Made by a program: the position numbers and the translations under genes. Shown here in pieces: positions 1 through 9,188 of a stretch of 64,000 nt of DNA; position 1 is the first letter of the stretch, and every line of letters begins with the position of its first letter. This DNA is from Bacteroides oleiciplenus YIT 12058 (GTDB lineage: Bacteria > Bacteroidota > Bacteroidia > Bacteroidales > Bacteroidaceae). The notes beneath the pieces were generated by a model. It saw only the letters and a program-made list of their open reading frames with translations. It was not told the origin of the DNA and did not search any database. Location of the stretch: NCBI RefSeq assembly GCF_000315485.1, contig NZ_JH992941.1, forward strand, positions 186,001-250,000. The letters are read 5' to 3'.

Positions 1-87
1 GCCCCATGCCACGGCAAACCCAGTGAGGAATGTACGCAACTTATTCCGCTTGATGGTTCCGTATATCTCTTGCCAAATATCAAACAT
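1..87 (-). CDS. ABC transporter permease (MacB/FtsX type), N-terminal fragment
   Basis: The minus strand opens with ATG at 87 and reads 29 codons to the window edge without a stop. The peptide starts [20 protein letters not shown] and runs into a hydrophobic stretch. This is the usual beginning of MacB/FtsX-type permeases: a short cytoplasmic helix, a basic [11 protein letters not shown] segment, then the first membrane helix. It follows an ABC ATPase in the same direction with about 97 nt between them, the normal pairing for an export or lipoprotein-release transporter. The gap holds AT-rich AATTAA repeats. The C-terminus is outside the window, so the subfamily is not decided. Confidence 0.7.
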   Translation of the reverse strand, partial: MFDIWQEIYGTIKRNKLRTFLTGFAVAWG

Positions 88-184
88 TCTGAATTAAGAA
101 TTAATAATTAAAAATTAAAGAGCTGAAAGCCGACTGTCATGCCGGAGTTTTCATCCTTTCATGATTCACTCTTTTATCGGCTTG

Positions 185-901
185 TCATTTCATGATTCCG
201 TCTTTTCCAAACGGAGAAGCGTCATGATTCAGATTTTCTTCAATACTGCCGATAATACCATCCTTGATGTGGATAATCTTATCCGTCTGGTTGGCTACAC
301 CACTCTCGTGAGTAACAACTACAATCGTCATACCCGTCCTGTGCAAATCTTTAAGGATCTGCATAACTTCCACAGAAGTCTTACTATCCAGAGCACCAGT
401 AGGCTCATCAGCCAGAATAATCTGAGGCTGCGTGATAAGAGCACGGGCAATGGCAACACGTTGTTTCTGTCCGCCGGACATCTCATTCGGCATGTGGTGT
501 GCCCAATCTTTCAATCCCAGACGATCCAAGTACTCCAGCGCCATGGCATTGCGTTTACGGCGGCTCACTCCCTGATAGAAAAGCGGAAGCGCCACATTCT
601 CTACTGCATCTTTAAAGGAAATCAAGTTAAACGACTGGAAGATGAATCCAATCATACGGTTCCGATATTCAGCCGCTTTAGTCTCACTGAGGTTTTTGAT
701 CAGCGTGCCGTTCAGATAGTACTCACCGGTATCATAATTATCCAAAATACCCAATATATTAAGCAAGGTGGATTTACCGGAACCCGAAGCTCCCATGATG
801 GAAACAAACTCACCCCGCTTGATATCGAGGTTGATGCCTTTGAGCACATGTAGGGGTGCTCCATTGTTGTAGGTCTTGTTAATGTCTTTTAGCTGTATCA
901 C
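185..901 (-). CDS. ABC transporter ATP-binding protein (MacB/LolD family)
   Basis: A 238-residue ATPase subunit of a MacB/LolD-type transporter that uses ATP to drive export or periplasm-facing transport. Visible motifs are Walker A GASGSGKST (about 37-45), a Q-loop FQSFNL (about 89), the signature MSGGQ (141-145), Walker B IILADE (161-166) and the switch histidine in VVTHES (about 198). The length is typical of this family. The C-terminus has a short extra tail of about 20 residues. A permease of matching type starts about 97 nt downstream, so they probably form one operon. The exported substrate is unknown; it could be a drug, a peptide or a lipoprotein. Confidence 0.9.
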   Translation of the reverse strand: MIQLKDINKTYNNGAPLHVLKGINLDIKRGEFVSIMGASGSGKSTLLNILGILDNYDTGEYYLNGTLIKNLSETKAAEYRNRMIGFIFQSFNLISFKDAVENVALPLFYQGVSRRKRNAMALEYLDRLGLKDWAHHMPNEMSGGQKQRVAIARALITQPQIILADEPTGALDSKTSVEVMQILKDLHRTGMTIVVVTHESGVANQTDKIIHIKDGIIGSIEENLNHDASPFGKDGIMK

Positions 902-1079
902 GTATACCTCTGTTTTAGTCTGTTTTCTTATTAATTTTCACTATTAGACGCAGCTATGTTACGAAAAGTTGCAAAGAGGGTGAACTTTTTTTCAAAAAGA
1001 TTTTGAAGTGTCGTTTTTCTTTGTGTAATTTGTAACCATAATACTAATTAACTAACCCTTTAAACAAAACATTAATATC

Positions 1080-2060
1080 ATGAATTCAAGCATGGAAAAA
1101 CCCTACGTAGTAGGTATTGACATAGGCGGAACAAACACCGTCTTTGGTATTGTGGATGCACGCGGAACTATTATTGCAAGCGGCTCCATCAAAACCGGCG
1201 CTCACGATCAAGCAGATGCTTATGTAGATGCAGTCTGCAAGAATCTGTTGCCTTTGATTATCGCTAATGGCGGTGTAGATAAAATCAAAGGTATCGGTAT
1301 CGGTGCTCCCAATGGTAACTACTACAGCGGTACTATCGAATTTGCCCCCAACTTGCCGTGGAAAGGTGTGATACCTTTGGCAGCTATGTTCGAGGAGCGT
1401 CTGGGTATACCTACCGCATTGACTAATGACGCTAACGCCGCAGCTATCGGTGAAATGACTTATGGTGCTGCACGTGGTATGAAAGATTTTATCATGATCA
1501 CTCTGGGTACAGGTGTAGGTAGCGGTATCGTTATCAACGGTCAGATGGTTTATGGCCACGACGGTTTTGCTGGAGAACTGGGCCACGTTATCATACGCCG
1601 CGAAAACGGTCGTCTTTGCGGATGCGGACGTCATGGCTGTCTGGAAACTTACTGTTCAGCTACCGGTGTAGCACGTACAGCCCGCGAATTCCTGACTGCA
1701 CGTACCGAACCAAGTTTGCTTCGCTCTATCCCTGCTGAGAATATTACTTCTAAGGACGTATACGATGCGGCAGTTCAAGGTGACAAGCTGGCACAAGATA
1801 TTTTCGACTTCACAGGCAATATTCTGGGTGAAGCTATTGCTGATGCTATCGCTTTCTCAAGCCCCGAAGCTATCATCCTGTTTGGCGGATTGGCCAAATC
1901 CGGAGATTATATCTTCAAACCTATCCAGAAAGCTATTGATGACAATGTGCTGAATATCTATAAAGGTAAAGCCAAATTGTTGATGTCTGAGTTGAAAGAC
2001 TCCGATGCAGCCGTTTTAGGTGCCAGTGCACTGGGCTGGGAACTGAGAGACTTGAAATAA
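1080..2060 (+). CDS. ROK family sugar kinase (glucokinase-like)
   Basis: A 326-residue ROK kinase that phosphorylates a hexose, most likely glucose, with ATP in the cytoplasm. The phosphate motif DIGGTNT is at 14-20 and the catalytic-base region TNDANAAA around 115-122 (Asp117). The ROK zinc signature spans GELGH (165-169) and CGCGRHGC (180-187), with one His and three Cys. A second ATG four codons in (MEKPYV) is a possible alternative start. The gene stands alone, divergent from the ABC genes, and is closed by a hairpin terminator. Many Bacteroides annotate this protein as glucokinase; substrate specificity is inferred from the family only. Confidence 0.88.
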   Translation: MNSSMEKPYVVGIDIGGTNTVFGIVDARGTIIASGSIKTGAHDQADAYVDAVCKNLLPLIIANGGVDKIKGIGIGAPNGNYYSGTIEFAPNLPWKGVIPLAAMFEERLGIPTALTNDANAAAIGEMTYGAARGMKDFIMITLGTGVGSGIVINGQMVYGHDGFAGELGHVIIRRENGRLCGCGRHGCLETYCSATGVARTAREFLTARTEPSLLRSIPAENITSKDVYDAAVQGDKLAQDIFDFTGNILGEAIADAIAFSSPEAIILFGGLAKSGDYIFKPIQKAIDDNVLNIYKGKAKLLMSELKDSDAAVLGASALGWELRDLK

Positions 2061-2084
2061 AATAGTCCATCATAATTTTAAGTG

Positions 2085-2126
2085 AAATCCTCCTTTTGCC
2101 GGTAAAACGGGAAAGGAGGATTTTTT
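2085..2126 (+). terminator. Rho-independent terminator after the ROK kinase
   Basis: A 12-bp inverted repeat (AAATCCTCCTTT at 2085-2096 and AAAGGAGGATTT at 2112-2123) with a 15-nt loop, followed by a T run, 25 nt after the kinase stop. It may also help stop minus-strand transcription arriving from the island, whose last gene ends at 2176. Confidence 0.85.
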
Positions 2127-2175
2127 ATAGCACTATGTTCGGACTATGTTTTAATGTAAAAATCAAATTATGAAT

Positions 2176-4182
2176 CTACATCCAAATCACCTCCCCATTC
2201 TTATAAAGGAAAATCCTTTCCTTTATTTTTTCATCTTTCTCCGTCTTTTGCTTCAATCTAAACAAAGCATCTCCCGGAACGTTTTCAAACAACAAATCCG
2301 TTCCACTTCTTTTTTGTTCTCCCAGTGATTCCCAATCACCATTTTTCCAGTAAAACAATTCATAAGTACTATTCCTGAGAATCTGCGACATAACATAGGG
2401 TACCACAACAATATGTTCCACTTCATAATCTCCTCCCAAGTCAATATCTACATACTTCTTTTTTGATTTACCGCGATAACCTGTAGAAGTAAAACCATCA
2501 AAAAGAACCTCTACCGATTCATGCTCAGACAAAGATTGCAAAGGAGATATGATTTCAATATCCTCTATTTTACCCTGCGAATTATAAAAGCCCAACTCTC
2601 CCAAAGCAATACTATCCGAAGGCAAATTAATTCTCACGAAGCGACTGACTCTTCCCACATTCACCTTATAGGCAGTACGTCTAACCGGCAATATTCCCGA
2701 TATCGCGCACAAGGTATCTTCTACCCTATTCTTATTCAAACTTACAATGCTTGTCCCGCTCATACATTTCAGATACTCCCTATTTCTAAATGATTGTATC
2801 ACAACATTTCTCGTCACCAAACTATCTTCTTGTACACCCATCCCATCCAAGACTAACACACTGCCGTCCTCTTTCAGGCACAAGGGAGGAGCAGCCGGTA
2901 ATAAACTTCCCTTTTTATAATAAACGGGCAGATATACAATATTTCTCCCCATTTCCCGAAATAGTGCTTTCCCGTCTGCTATCTCCCCAAATTGTACAGG
3001 TATCCAACCTTCAACATTAAATACACACAGATAAGCATATGTTGTATTCTCCGGAGCATTTTCGGTTAAAAGCACCTCCACATCAGTTGTTTTAAAATAA
3101 TCAGAAGAAACATCCTTTTTCTTAAAATTACGGAATAAAGGAGGGATATCCTCCATTTCCACACCTTTACCCAACAAAGAGCTCTCCAAATGAGTGGAAT
3201 ATGTTTTTCTGTATACCTTCGGAACACGAAACTCCCCTTGCCCGTTAAAGTCATACATTCCTGTATTACTGTACAATCTATTATAGTGTTCCCATTTATT
3301 ATGCCCCCAAAATGGGTCAAAAGCATAATGTTTATCACCCACTACCAACACATTCCAAGAATGAGAACCATTCTGGCTCCCCCATGCCGGAACAAAATCC
3401 ACAGTAACCGGCATACCGAGGGCTGAGAATAATAATGAATTAAAAACTCCCCGCTCCGTACAGCTTCCGCCTCCCATCTGCATCAGAGCCTCAGTGCTCA
3501 AAGCAGGGATACCCGAACCATTGAAAGAAGTAAAATCAATATTCTTATAAAGGGCCAATACAGAATCAGCTTCATCAGTCAGCAGCTTTGCCCTATCTTG
3601 AAAGTATCGACGTTTGTATAATTGATAAAACCGTGAACGAGAGTCATCCAATACAAAGCTACTGCCGCGATAGAAAGGTAAAATGTACTCACAGAAGTGC
3701 TCAAACGAACATTTATCTGTAGATGCATTCTCTTTCCATGATTCGAATGCCTGATCTATTTCAACTATCATCTGATTAGCAGTTATCGCTTTCTGCAAGG
3801 GAACATAATGCACGGTTCCGAATGTTTTACCAGCCTGAGATACATCCCACAGACTATCTATCAGCGCTATCCATCGGCTTCTATGGGTAGACTTATACTC
3901 ATCCCTGATTGAATCACATCTCTGATAAAACGCCTTATATCTTTCCACAGACGTTGAGGTCGGCACAGAGTGCCCCACCATATTCAGAATCAGAAACTCG
4001 GCAGCCTTCAATTTAGAACCATCATCCTGATAATGCAGCAAGACCTTTTCAAGTTCTCCCCTGTTCTCACCAGCAAGAGATAAAACTTCTTCCACACCTT
4101 TACTATATTTATTGCATGACACCAAAAGGCACAATAAAGCCCCGCTTACAAATACCATCAAACACTTTCTCATCATAATCAT
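2176..4182 (-). CDS. Transglutaminase-fold lipoprotein with C-terminal discoidin-like region
   Basis: A 668-residue predicted lipoprotein. The signal ends in a lipobox LLVSC (Cys23). The first ATG is close to two others (MIMMRK), so the exact start is open. Residues 37-54 (AGENRGELEKVLLHYQDD) recur almost unchanged in the 635-residue paralogue ending at 7281. A transglutaminase/papain-like core follows, with the presumed triad Cys241 (GGGSCTERG), His274 (GSHSWNV) and Asp289 (YAFDPFWG). The last ~150 residues resemble a beta-sandwich of F5/8 type. Last gene of the island, 24 nt after the HTH gene. The substrate is unknown; such folds cleave or cross-link peptides. The envelope location is predicted from the lipobox. 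Confidence 0.72.
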   Translation of the reverse strand: MIMMRKCLMVFVSGALLCLLVSCNKYSKGVEEVLSLAGENRGELEKVLLHYQDDGSKLKAAEFLILNMVGHSVPTSTSVERYKAFYQRCDSIRDEYKSTHRSRWIALIDSLWDVSQAGKTFGTVHYVPLQKAITANQMIVEIDQAFESWKENASTDKCSFEHFCEYILPFYRGSSFVLDDSRSRFYQLYKRRYFQDRAKLLTDEADSVLALYKNIDFTSFNGSGIPALSTEALMQMGGGSCTERGVFNSLLFSALGMPVTVDFVPAWGSQNGSHSWNVLVVGDKHYAFDPFWGHNKWEHYNRLYSNTGMYDFNGQGEFRVPKVYRKTYSTHLESSLLGKGVEMEDIPPLFRNFKKKDVSSDYFKTTDVEVLLTENAPENTTYAYLCVFNVEGWIPVQFGEIADGKALFREMGRNIVYLPVYYKKGSLLPAAPPLCLKEDGSVLVLDGMGVQEDSLVTRNVVIQSFRNREYLKCMSGTSIVSLNKNRVEDTLCAISGILPVRRTAYKVNVGRVSRFVRINLPSDSIALGELGFYNSQGKIEDIEIISPLQSLSEHESVEVLFDGFTSTGYRGKSKKKYVDIDLGGDYEVEHIVVVPYVMSQILRNSTYELFYWKNGDWESLGEQKRSGTDLLFENVPGDALFRLKQKTEKDEKIKERIFLYKNGEVIWM

Positions 4183-4206
4183 CAGAAATATCTATATTAG
4201 TGGCAA

Positions 4207-4653
4207 TCAGCATTGTTGTATATACTTATCCAAACTATCCGTAGCTGATAAAGTCAACTTATTTTTTATACGCTGTTTAGCTTTCAATACAGACCGGGGA
4301 ACTATATTAAAAAGAAGAGCAATTGTCTTATTATCCAAGTGAGCACGTACCATATAGCATAACCTCAACTCCTGGACACTTAAACTAAATGGCACCAATT
4401 CTTCCGACAGGCACCCACCGTAAAACAAGTCTATGACGATAAACAGATCCCTCCATTCGGCCTCATCCTTGACTATACCATAAGCAGGTTTTTGATGAAG
4501 ACACAATAACTGCCCCATTGCCACTATCAAAGAAGAAGAACATCCTGCTAATGCCGATGCCTTCTGGTAATCCTTCAATTGTTTTGTCAACTGTTTATTG
4601 CGGTACAGCAGACAAGCATTCCAACTATCCTTATACGTATCCATATCCACCAT
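4207..4653 (-). CDS. Small LuxR-type helix-turn-helix protein
   Basis: A 148-residue soluble protein. The C-terminal ~55 residues (about 90-140; LSVQELRLCYMVRAHLDNKT, then IALLF, then VPRSVLKAKQRIKNKL) fit a LuxR/sigma-4-like helix-turn-helix as found at the end of Bacteroidetes TPR regulators. The N-terminal ~60 residues are helical and cysteine-containing, with no sensor domain I recognise. It looks like the output half of the larger Bacteroidetes HTH regulators without their usual TPR/transmembrane part. The gene is 12 nt downstream of the O-antigen-ligase-like gene and 24 nt upstream of a transglutaminase-like lipoprotein, so it is co-transcribed with envelope genes. Regulation of the island is a guess from position. 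Confidence 0.55.
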   Translation of the reverse strand: MVDMDTYKDSWNACLLYRNKQLTKQLKDYQKASALAGCSSSLIVAMGQLLCLHQKPAYGIVKDEAEWRDLFIVIDLFYGGCLSEELVPFSLSVQELRLCYMVRAHLDNKTIALLFNIVPRSVLKAKQRIKNKLTLSATDSLDKYIQQC

Positions 4654-4665
4654 ATTATATCATAT

Positions 4666-6354
4666 TCACTTATCAATCTTCGTATTGCACCAGTCATCTC
4701 CTATCTTTTCCACTTCGCCCCTCATTTCCCTGATAGCGGTGGAATAAACTTTCGGTTCTTTAGTCAATACAATCCGTTGCATCTTCTCAAACTTCTCTCT
4801 ATTCCGATAGTCCGGCTCCGCATAGAGTTTTGCCAGCAGGTAGTAGGGATAAATCCGTCCCGGCAAACGGTGGATTGAAGCCAGATAATAAGTTTCAGCC
4901 CTTTCATAGTATTGCATTTCCTGATAATTCTTACCTGTTATATTCAGTATCATTGGGTCAGTACTATATATAACAGCCTGCTCCAGAAAGAGATTAGATT
5001 GATCATAACGACCGGACTTATGCAAACTATGCCCATATTCAAATAAAAAAGTTCCTCTTTCTCCCAACTGCGGATAGAGTTTATAGTAAGCCTCATTGGC
5101 AGCAGTATAATTTCCCAGATGATAAAGCATCCTCGCATTCGCCCAATCCCGGCAGGCATCTTCCTCCTGTTGCCATTTACCGCCAAGCCCCACTATCCAT
5201 ATCAGTGCACAAGTGCCCCAAATTAGAAATTTCCCTGCCACATCTCCAGTGCCACAAGCAAACAGCAGGCAGATACCGGTTACTGCAAATACCGGAAAAT
5301 GCATGGGATAAGAAGAAAAAGAGAAAATAAGCAAGGATATGAGTGCTCCGCAAATTTCATAACGCCCCCATTTCGCCCCTAACCACAGGCAGCCCCCAAT
5401 AGTCACCAGTAACATTCCACAAAGCATTATTCCTGCTGTTAACGCCAGTTCCAGATATTCATTGAAAGCGTATTCCGGACTTCCGGCCACACGTTCTTCC
5501 CAAGCAGCATAGTCTCCGCTACCAAAATAATTTTCTTGTGCTTCGCCGTATGCATAAGCAAATCCTTCACTACATCCCCAAGGATGCTCCACGATAGCTT
5601 TACAAGTAATTTTCCACATAAACAGACGTCCCATAGCAGAGTCAGGCTTCAAAAAGAAAATGCCGGCACCTCCCAATATCAGAACCAAAAGCCCGGCCAC
5701 TCCCCATGTAAGGTAACGTTTCTTATATCTCCGCCATAAAACGCCCCACTTACGTCTGTCACGATGCATATATGCCACCCATGCACAGCTTATTGCAGCA
5801 GCAATCCAGGCAGAACGGCTCATCGTGGCCGGTAATACACATAAAATAAGAATACCGGCAAGTCCTGCCGCCACTTTCTCTATTTTATGAAGAACATCTG
5901 TGCTCTTCCGTTTGCAAACACGTAAATACAAATGCAAGCAGACAGGTAATATCATCGCTAAATATCCCCCATACGGACCGGGATTGAAGAAAGAGCCTGT
6001 AAGTGCATACTGTGAATACCCGGAAACAGAAAATCCATATAATTGCCGCAAGCCCCAAACCGCTTCAATAGTCCCTAATAATACCAAACTCCAAGCCACA
6101 TGAACAAAGAAATGCCGGAAACACAAAACATCTGTCCAAGAATCTTTTCCCAGAAGCTGTATCAGGCAAGAAACAGTGATACATCCGGCCGAAACCAGTG
6201 CGGCTTTCCCAAACCACACCCACTGACCGATGGTTTCTCCTACAGGCAGTTCAGGAGTTGTCGCACATACCATACTCAGCAAGGAACAAACAGCTACAAA
6301 CTGTAGCAAAACAACTGTAATCTCTCTTATTTTATGTGTCCATCCTATCATCAT
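4666..6354 (-). CDS. O-antigen ligase-like (Wzy/WaaL superfamily) membrane protein with TPR tail
   Basis: A 562-residue protein with about ten hydrophobic segments in the first ~390 residues, then a soluble tail of helical TPR-like repeats (HLGNYTAANEAYYKLYPQLG and onward). The segment TGSFFNPGPYGGYLA resembles the conserved loop of O-antigen ligase/polymerase proteins. Family members join or polymerise glycans on the outer face of the inner membrane, and some relatives attach glycans to proteins. Its start overlaps the signal-peptidase stop by four bases (ATGA), implying translational coupling. No other glycan-assembly genes are nearby, so a specialised role, such as modifying an exported product of the island, is possible but unproven. 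Confidence 0.65.
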   Translation of the reverse strand: MMIGWTHKIREITVVLLQFVAVCSLLSMVCATTPELPVGETIGQWVWFGKAALVSAGCITVSCLIQLLGKDSWTDVLCFRHFFVHVAWSLVLLGTIEAVWGLRQLYGFSVSGYSQYALTGSFFNPGPYGGYLAMILPVCLHLYLRVCKRKSTDVLHKIEKVAAGLAGILILCVLPATMSRSAWIAAAISCAWVAYMHRDRRKWGVLWRRYKKRYLTWGVAGLLVLILGGAGIFFLKPDSAMGRLFMWKITCKAIVEHPWGCSEGFAYAYGEAQENYFGSGDYAAWEERVAGSPEYAFNEYLELALTAGIMLCGMLLVTIGGCLWLGAKWGRYEICGALISLLIFSFSSYPMHFPVFAVTGICLLFACGTGDVAGKFLIWGTCALIWIVGLGGKWQQEEDACRDWANARMLYHLGNYTAANEAYYKLYPQLGERGTFLFEYGHSLHKSGRYDQSNLFLEQAVIYSTDPMILNITGKNYQEMQYYERAETYYLASIHRLPGRIYPYYLLAKLYAEPDYRNREKFEKMQRIVLTKEPKVYSTAIREMRGEVEKIGDDWCNTKIDK

Positions 6355-7256
6355 TCTATCTTTTTGAATATCCTATTCCACCGCACTCTATCCGTCCTCT
6401 TATCCACTGATTTCCATATCCTGACAGCCTTTCCAACAATAAAAGGCTCCGGCAACAGCCCCCAGTAACGGGAATCCTGAGAATTTATAGCCAAGTCTCC
6501 TGCAACAAAATAATAATCTTGCCGGAAAGAGTACTTCCGTATTACACTATCGCCTAACAATACGGTATCACCTTTCAGAGTAAGAGGTTTCTTTTGCTCC
6601 CATTCTATCGCATTCCGATAAAGGACTTTATTCAATGGAGTCATCAATACTTCCGCACCTTTAGCAGGAATAAAAAACGGTCCAAATTCTACTATATTCC
6701 AATTTACAATATCATTAAACGGATATGCATTAAAGCATATTCCCCGCTCACGGGCAGAGTGGTCATCAGCTATCCCATTTAGTTGTAAACGCAGGTAATC
6801 TTGCTGTCGGATATTCCCCAGCACCCCATCATAACCACGTACATAATAGCGTGCATCTCTTATTTCAAATGTGTCACCCGGCAAAGCAACGCAGCGCTTT
6901 ACATAGTATTTCATTACATCTAACCTTATGCTATCCCAACGCCCCGGATATGGGAAATTAAAAACCAATACATCATCCCGTTCCACTTTTCCAAAGCCCG
7001 GGAGACGGGTTATCTCCACCTCTTTCCCCTCCAAAGCATCCCATACATTAAAAATACGTCCCCCCATTACCCACTTATTGACCAGAATACAATCTTCCGG
7101 CAGCAAAGCAGGTTCCATAGAATCTGTAGGAACCTTAAAAGTAGCAAAGGTTGTGACTCCCAGCAACAAATAGAGTACAAAGAGTATACAAGCAATTATA
7201 ACCAACCTGAACACTTTATCTATAAAGAATGAAAGCCTGTAATACTTCTTTTCCAT
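6351..7256 (-). CDS. Signal peptidase I (LepB-like), island copy
   Basis: A 301-residue S26 serine protease of the inner membrane. One N-terminal membrane helix (about 16-38) is followed by box B PTDSMEPAL with the catalytic Ser46, box D YYVKRCVALPGD with the catalytic Lys120, and box E near the C-terminus (GDLAINSQDSRYWG). All catalytic elements are intact. It removes signal peptides from exported proteins. The unusual point is its place: it lies between lipoproteins and an O-antigen-ligase-like gene in an accessory island and overlaps the latter by four bases. I infer that this is a second, dedicated peptidase for island products and not the housekeeping LepB; confirmation needs the rest of the genome. 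Confidence 0.85.
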   Translation of the reverse strand: MEKKYYRLSFFIDKVFRLVIIACILFVLYLLLGVTTFATFKVPTDSMEPALLPEDCILVNKWVMGGRIFNVWDALEGKEVEITRLPGFGKVERDDVLVFNFPYPGRWDSIRLDVMKYYVKRCVALPGDTFEIRDARYYVRGYDGVLGNIRQQDYLRLQLNGIADDHSARERGICFNAYPFNDIVNWNIVEFGPFFIPAKGAEVLMTPLNKVLYRNAIEWEQKKPLTLKGDTVLLGDSVIRKYSFRQDYYFVAGDLAINSQDSRYWGLLPEPFIVGKAVRIWKSVDKRTDRVRWNRIFKKIE

Positions 7257-7280
7257 CTGTAATTTCTTTATGGTTTCTAT

Positions 7281-9188
7281 TTACTTTAGCCTATAATTAA
7301 ATACCTGTTTTCCTTCTTTCCAATAAAAAACTTGTTCTTCTACTCCCTTTGTCCGATTATGCAACCAGAGTAAAGCACCAGCAGGTACATGATTATATTC
7401 CAAATAATCAAACTCAGCAATTTTCGCCCCTAATGAAATCCAACCTTTCGTCCCATTCTGATAAAAGAGTTCATAATAGTCACCCGGACTAACATAGTTG
7501 TCATCATTACGTGGCACATAGATAATTCCACCAATTTGTGTTGGAGTTTTTAGGTCAAGCATGCAAGGGACATCCTCTTTTCCTGACTCATAACGTGTCA
7601 GATTTCGCCCGTCAAAAGCTTTATCTATCGAATATTCCTTTAAGTTATACACAGGTGGAGCGCATGCCTCTACCCGGCAATCCAGCTTCCTGTTGCAACT
7701 ACTATCTGCATAAATGGCTACTTCTGCTATATTCAACCGTTTCCCCACAGGCGGGCATACCCACAAGTAGCGGTATTTCCGCTTTGCAGAAACTACTAAC
7801 CGACATTCCCGACTATAAATACTGTCACAAACCGAGACTGCTAACAATTCTGCATTTTTAAAGTCTGGAGTATTATTCCCAAAGAAGCACACACCGTCCA
7901 TTTCCCGCATTTGCCTTACCCAATATTGCGTCAACGGGTGTTTTCTCACCAACCGGATACTTTCCCACTGCGTCGTATCCGGTACAAGAGAGAGCACCGT
8001 ACCGTCTGCTTGCGGTATAAAGGGGTATCCGCTCTCCTTCCAGCCAGCTACAGTCTGCACCAATGGCTGATAAATCTGCTCTATTTCAATATTTTCCGCT
8101 AAAGTCTCTCCGTCATGCCATCTATACCCACCGATAGGAATCCAACCATTCATTGAAAAAACGCCAATCAATCCCTCTCCGGCACTACCCTGAATTCCTG
8201 CAATCCGTATTTCATTTGCAGGATAATAGTCTGTAGTTACATCTTTAAGCAAAGTGCCAAAAATTGAAGATTGTTCTTGCGGTACAGAAAAAGCACGATA
8301 AACCTTCCCTTTAGAACGATAATTCACCCATTCACGCGTCACTCCTGTCCGCTGCAGTTCAGTAGGGATAAAATGCCCGGTCGTATCGCGGAACACATTC
8401 CAGCTATGAGCTAAAAAAGTGTCCGGCGAATAAATATAGCGATCTACAGCAACCGGTATGCCCAACGCCCTTAACAGATAGACTAAAAAATCCGTCTCTT
8501 CCCGACATGTCCCGATGCAATGTTCAAGAATAAAAATTCCCCCGGCATGTGGAAAACTGAAATCATTGTTATAACAAAAGTTCATATTACGCTGCAAATA
8601 AGATTGTAAACTATCTACAGCAACCACAATATCTGTCCCCTGATAGAGAGAATCCAGCACTGGCTGAAAACGCTCCCGATATATACGCCGCCAACAGTCT
8701 GGAATTTCGTCACCCACCCAATAAGGAAGCAAGTAATTACAAAAATCATCAAACGGACAATATTTATCCCATCCACGCTGTTGCCAGGCTTCAAAAGCCA
8801 AATCTATATTCTCTATCAAATAATCCGCTTTTATCACCTGCGCATCATACACCTTTGGTGAGCCTGCATAAGAATAGCTGCGCCATTTATCCCGCCGTCC
8901 ACGTTCCATAAAACCCTGTTGACGGCTGGTTTCAATCAAAGCTTGCCGCACGCTGTCTATTCCAGCACCCCGATAAGAATGACGGTCTTTCATGTGAATA
9001 AGAAGGAATCGGGCAGCTTCCAGTTTCAATGAATCATCCTGATAGTGCAACAATACCTTTTCTAATTCCGTACGATTCTCTCCGGCTAAAATCAATGTTT
9101 CCTCCAGACGATATTCCTTGTCAGAAGCACAACTTCCCAGATACATACACAAGAAGAAAAGAAAATAGAAGTTGTTTTTCATGTTCAT
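7281..9188 (-). CDS. Transglutaminase-fold lipoprotein (paralogue of the gene ending at 2176)
   Basis: A 635-residue lipoprotein when read from ATG 9188. That start overlaps the upstream stop as ATGA and puts a short signal in front of lipobox LGSC (Cys20); ATG 9182 is equally good for the signal. An open frame extends further upstream but inside the preceding gene. It shares AGENRTELEKVLLHYQDD with its paralogue, then has a transglutaminase core with Cys in HCIGTCREET, His in AHSWNV and a third position FIPTE where Glu replaces the Asp of the paralogue. The C-terminal third looks like beta-sandwich modules. Together the two copies suggest a peptide-bond or cross-linking chemistry in the envelope that matters to the island. 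Confidence 0.7.
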   Translation of the reverse strand: MNMKNNFYFLFFLCMYLGSCASDKEYRLEETLILAGENRTELEKVLLHYQDDSLKLEAARFLLIHMKDRHSYRGAGIDSVRQALIETSRQQGFMERGRRDKWRSYSYAGSPKVYDAQVIKADYLIENIDLAFEAWQQRGWDKYCPFDDFCNYLLPYWVGDEIPDCWRRIYRERFQPVLDSLYQGTDIVVAVDSLQSYLQRNMNFCYNNDFSFPHAGGIFILEHCIGTCREETDFLVYLLRALGIPVAVDRYIYSPDTFLAHSWNVFRDTTGHFIPTELQRTGVTREWVNYRSKGKVYRAFSVPQEQSSIFGTLLKDVTTDYYPANEIRIAGIQGSAGEGLIGVFSMNGWIPIGGYRWHDGETLAENIEIEQIYQPLVQTVAGWKESGYPFIPQADGTVLSLVPDTTQWESIRLVRKHPLTQYWVRQMREMDGVCFFGNNTPDFKNAELLAVSVCDSIYSRECRLVVSAKRKYRYLWVCPPVGKRLNIAEVAIYADSSCNRKLDCRVEACAPPVYNLKEYSIDKAFDGRNLTRYESGKEDVPCMLDLKTPTQIGGIIYVPRNDDNYVSPGDYYELFYQNGTKGWISLGAKIAEFDYLEYNHVPAGALLWLHNRTKGVEEQVFYWKEGKQVFNYRLK

